Origin: Bog-793 sp963761425
Lineage (GTDB): Bacteria; Actinomycetota; Acidimicrobiia; Acidimicrobiales; Bog-793
Length of the DNA: 64,000 nt
Direction of reading: 5' to 3'
Assembly (NCBI GenBank): GCA_963761425.1
Contig: CAVXGQ010000006.1
Span: 124,001 to 188,000 of the forward strand
The notes beneath the pieces were generated by a model, which was not told the DNA's origin, made no database searches, and saw nothing but the letters and a program-made list of their open reading frames with translations. Position 1 is the stretch's first letter, and each line of letters opens with the position of its first letter. A program made the translations under genes and the position numbers. Of the stretch, positions 62,476 to 64,000 are shown piece by piece.

Positions 62476-64000
62476 CTACCGGGACCCTCCTCCGGCCGAG
62501 CCGCCCCAGAGGAGCCCCTCGACGACCGACGGCCAGACCGACCCTGCCGGCCGCTCCGCCCAGGCGGCCTGCTGGGCGAGTACCTGTCGCCGCTGGGACT
62601 CCCAGGCGGCGGCGTCGCTGAGGAGTCTGGCGACCGCGCCGGCGAACTCGGTGGGGTCGTCAGCGACCACGACCGCGCCCGAGCCATCGAAGGGGATTCC
62701 CTCGGCACCCACCGTCGTCGTCACGGTCGGAACGCCGTACTGGACTGCCTCGACAGTCTTCAGCTTCACACCTGATCCAAAGCGGATGGGAACCACGACG
62801 ACCCGCACCTCCCCGTAGAGGTCCTCAAGGCGCTCTACTTGTCCGACGAATTCGATCGCCGGGGTGACCAGGCGTTGCACGTTCGCCGGGGGATCGACTC
62901 CGGTCACTCGTAACCGCGCCCCCGGCACCCGGGCCCGCACCCTCGGAAGGATCTGTCGGGTGAACCACACCAGCGCGTCCGCGTTGGGAGAATCCGGACC
63001 CGCGGACCAGGCGGCGACGAAGGCCAGGTCTCGGCGGGCCGCGAGCTCGGTCGAAATCACCCGCGAGCCGGCGAGGAACGGGGGATGCACCGCGACGCGG
63101 GCCGGGTCCGGCGAGTTCGCCCGGAAAAAGCCCGCCTCATCTTCGGAGATCGCGACAACGAAGTCTGCCTGACGGGCGATCTCCCGCTCGATTCCAGACA
63201 ATCGCGCTGCGTCCCGCTCTACCCGGATCGCCGTTGGCGCGTCAATGACGAAGGGGATCTGTCTCTCGAGCCGGCGATGGAACAGGGCTTCCGCGTCATA
63301 GACGACCGGGATTCCGGGAGCCAGCCGGCGCAGCGTCTCTATCGAAGACGCCCAGTTGTGCGGCCGGGAAACGATCACGAGCCCGTAGCATCGTCCGCCC
63401 GGGCTCAACAGGGTTTTCAGGTCCGGATCGACCACCTCGACTCCGAGCGCCCGAGCCCGGGCAGGGTCGGCCGCGCTGGGCGCGACTAGCGGCAACACGT
63501 CGACCCGGAAACCACCGGCGGTTGCCAGCTCAACCAGGACGTCCGCCATCCGGCCGGATCCGGCACCGAGCGACGGATCGGGTACCGCGTCGTCGATGAC
63601 GAGCACGCCGGGCCATTCGCTCCGGGACGGCCGGTTGCCCGACGCCCGCGTCTTTGCCGTTCCTGCTCGCGCCACCCCGGATCCCGGCGGCGACGGTTCG
63701 ACTTCCGACCCGCCACCAGCTGCTGCGGCCCGACGGGCCCGGGAACGTCGCAGTTCGAACAGTTCCGAGTTGAGCGTCATGACGCACCTTCGGTACAGAT
63801 GGCCGGTGCGATCCGAATGGTGACGGCGCACCGTTGCCGCCGGTTCGACGCGCACGAGCCCACCGGTCTCGACGACCCGGGCGCACAGGTCCATCGTCAC
63901 GAATCCGAACGGATGGAAGACCTCGTCGAGACCACCGATCCGGTTCCACGCCGTCCGCCGTAGGAAGAAAGCGCAATCCGACACCTCGGCCAGCCCGCCG
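62476..64000 (-). CDS. two-domain glycosyltransferase, partial at window edge
   Basis: The visible 508 or so residues start with the end of a GT-A (family 2) domain (CAFFLRRTAWNRIGGLDEVF, HPFGFVTMDLC), then a linker and a GT-B (group 1/4) domain ending in PIRFGSGVKLKTVEAVQYG, PTVTTTVGAEGI. The N-terminal part lies beyond the window. The arrangement is typical of large surface-polysaccharide glycosyltransferases. Confidence 0.82.
   Translation of the reverse strand, partial: GGLAEVSDCAFFLRRTAWNRIGGLDEVFHPFGFVTMDLCARVVETGGLVRVEPAATVRRHHSDRTGHLYRRCVMTLNSELFELRRSRARRAAAAGGGSEVEPSPPGSGVARAGTAKTRASGNRPSRSEWPGVLVIDDAVPDPSLGAGSGRMADVLVELATAGGFRVDVLPLVAPSAADPARARALGVEVVDPDLKTLLSPGGRCYGLVIVSRPHNWASSIETLRRLAPGIPVVYDAEALFHRRLERQIPFVIDAPTAIRVERDAARLSGIEREIARQADFVVAISEDEAGFFRANSPDPARVAVHPPFLAGSRVISTELAARRDLAFVAAWSAGPDSPNADALVWFTRQILPRVRARVPGARLRVTGVDPPANVQRLVTPAIEFVGQVERLEDLYGEVRVVVVPIRFGSGVKLKTVEAVQYGVPTVTTTVGAEGIPFDGSGAVVVADDPTEFAGAVARLLSDAAAWESQRRQVLAQQAAWAERPAGSVWPSVVEGLLWGGSAGGGSR

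Overview
The window is a high-GC chromosomal segment (I judge the GC content to be high by eye; I did not count it). The gene content is typical of Actinomycetota. Marker genes include a DUF2469 gene next to rplS, a SepIVA-like coiled-coil gene beside a DUF177 gene, the rpsP-khpA-rimM-trmD-rplS and rnc-fpg-smc-ftsY-ffh clusters, a SUF operon with a Rieske ferredoxin, and a DevS-like GAF histidine kinase. The class is uncertain. An mreBCD-carrying, Acidimicrobiia-like lineage is my best guess, and that is inference.

Layout. (1) 78-9792, all minus: tig-clpP-clpX-folC-ndk-mreB-mreC-mreD-mrdA, a protein-quality-control and cell-elongation block with many stop/start overlaps. (2) tRNA-Pro (9997-10071) followed by a decayed integrative element of about 8.5 kb, flanked by 35-bp direct repeats (10028-10062 and 18560-18594). 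It holds a tyrosine integrase broken at both ends, an IS481-type element with a 15-bp target duplication, an IS30 element, an IS110 fragment, two DNA-methyltransferase fragments, a SARP-type regulator, a secreted aldose 1-epimerase and a small minus-strand cassette of unknown function. An IS3 element (18626-19848) lies just outside the right repeat. (3) 19872-31757: ROK sugar kinase, tRNA-Gly, a divergent two-component pair, DedA, a hydrolase, a RecB-like nuclease, PAP2, purE, a YdjC-like deacetylase, a NifU-domain protein, a nucleotidyltransferase, a PabC-like lyase and a luciferase-fold protein. (4) 31798-50284, all minus: translation, secretion, chromosome, lipid and repair genes (rplS to the DAK2 gene). 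(5) 50434-57391: rpmB, thiL, an MFS transporter and the SUF operon sufB - Cys-rich protein - sufD - Rieske - sufC. (6) 57694-64000: RodZ-like membrane protein, RmlC-like epimerase, mutY, small conserved genes, a methyltransferase, a coiled-coil protein and a two-domain glycosyltransferase cut by the window edge.

The most interesting new signal is in the island. Five heptamers of the form nnTGA(C/G)n recur every 11 bp at 15687-15737 and end 9 bp before a TATCAT -10 box (15747-15752) that precedes the secreted aldose epimerase. This is the published layout of a SARP operator, and a SARP-type regulator gene lies directly upstream (ending at 15449), with its 5' end abutting the IS30 element. A second genome-level signal is a set of genes (rnc, plsX, sufD) whose conserved N-termini are reached only from a CTG codon overlapping the upstream stop as CTGA. 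Other oddities are a frameshift near the recG 3' end, an ftsY frame without a normal start, a repetitive Lys/Ala tail on S16, and a Cys-rich protein between sufB and sufD.
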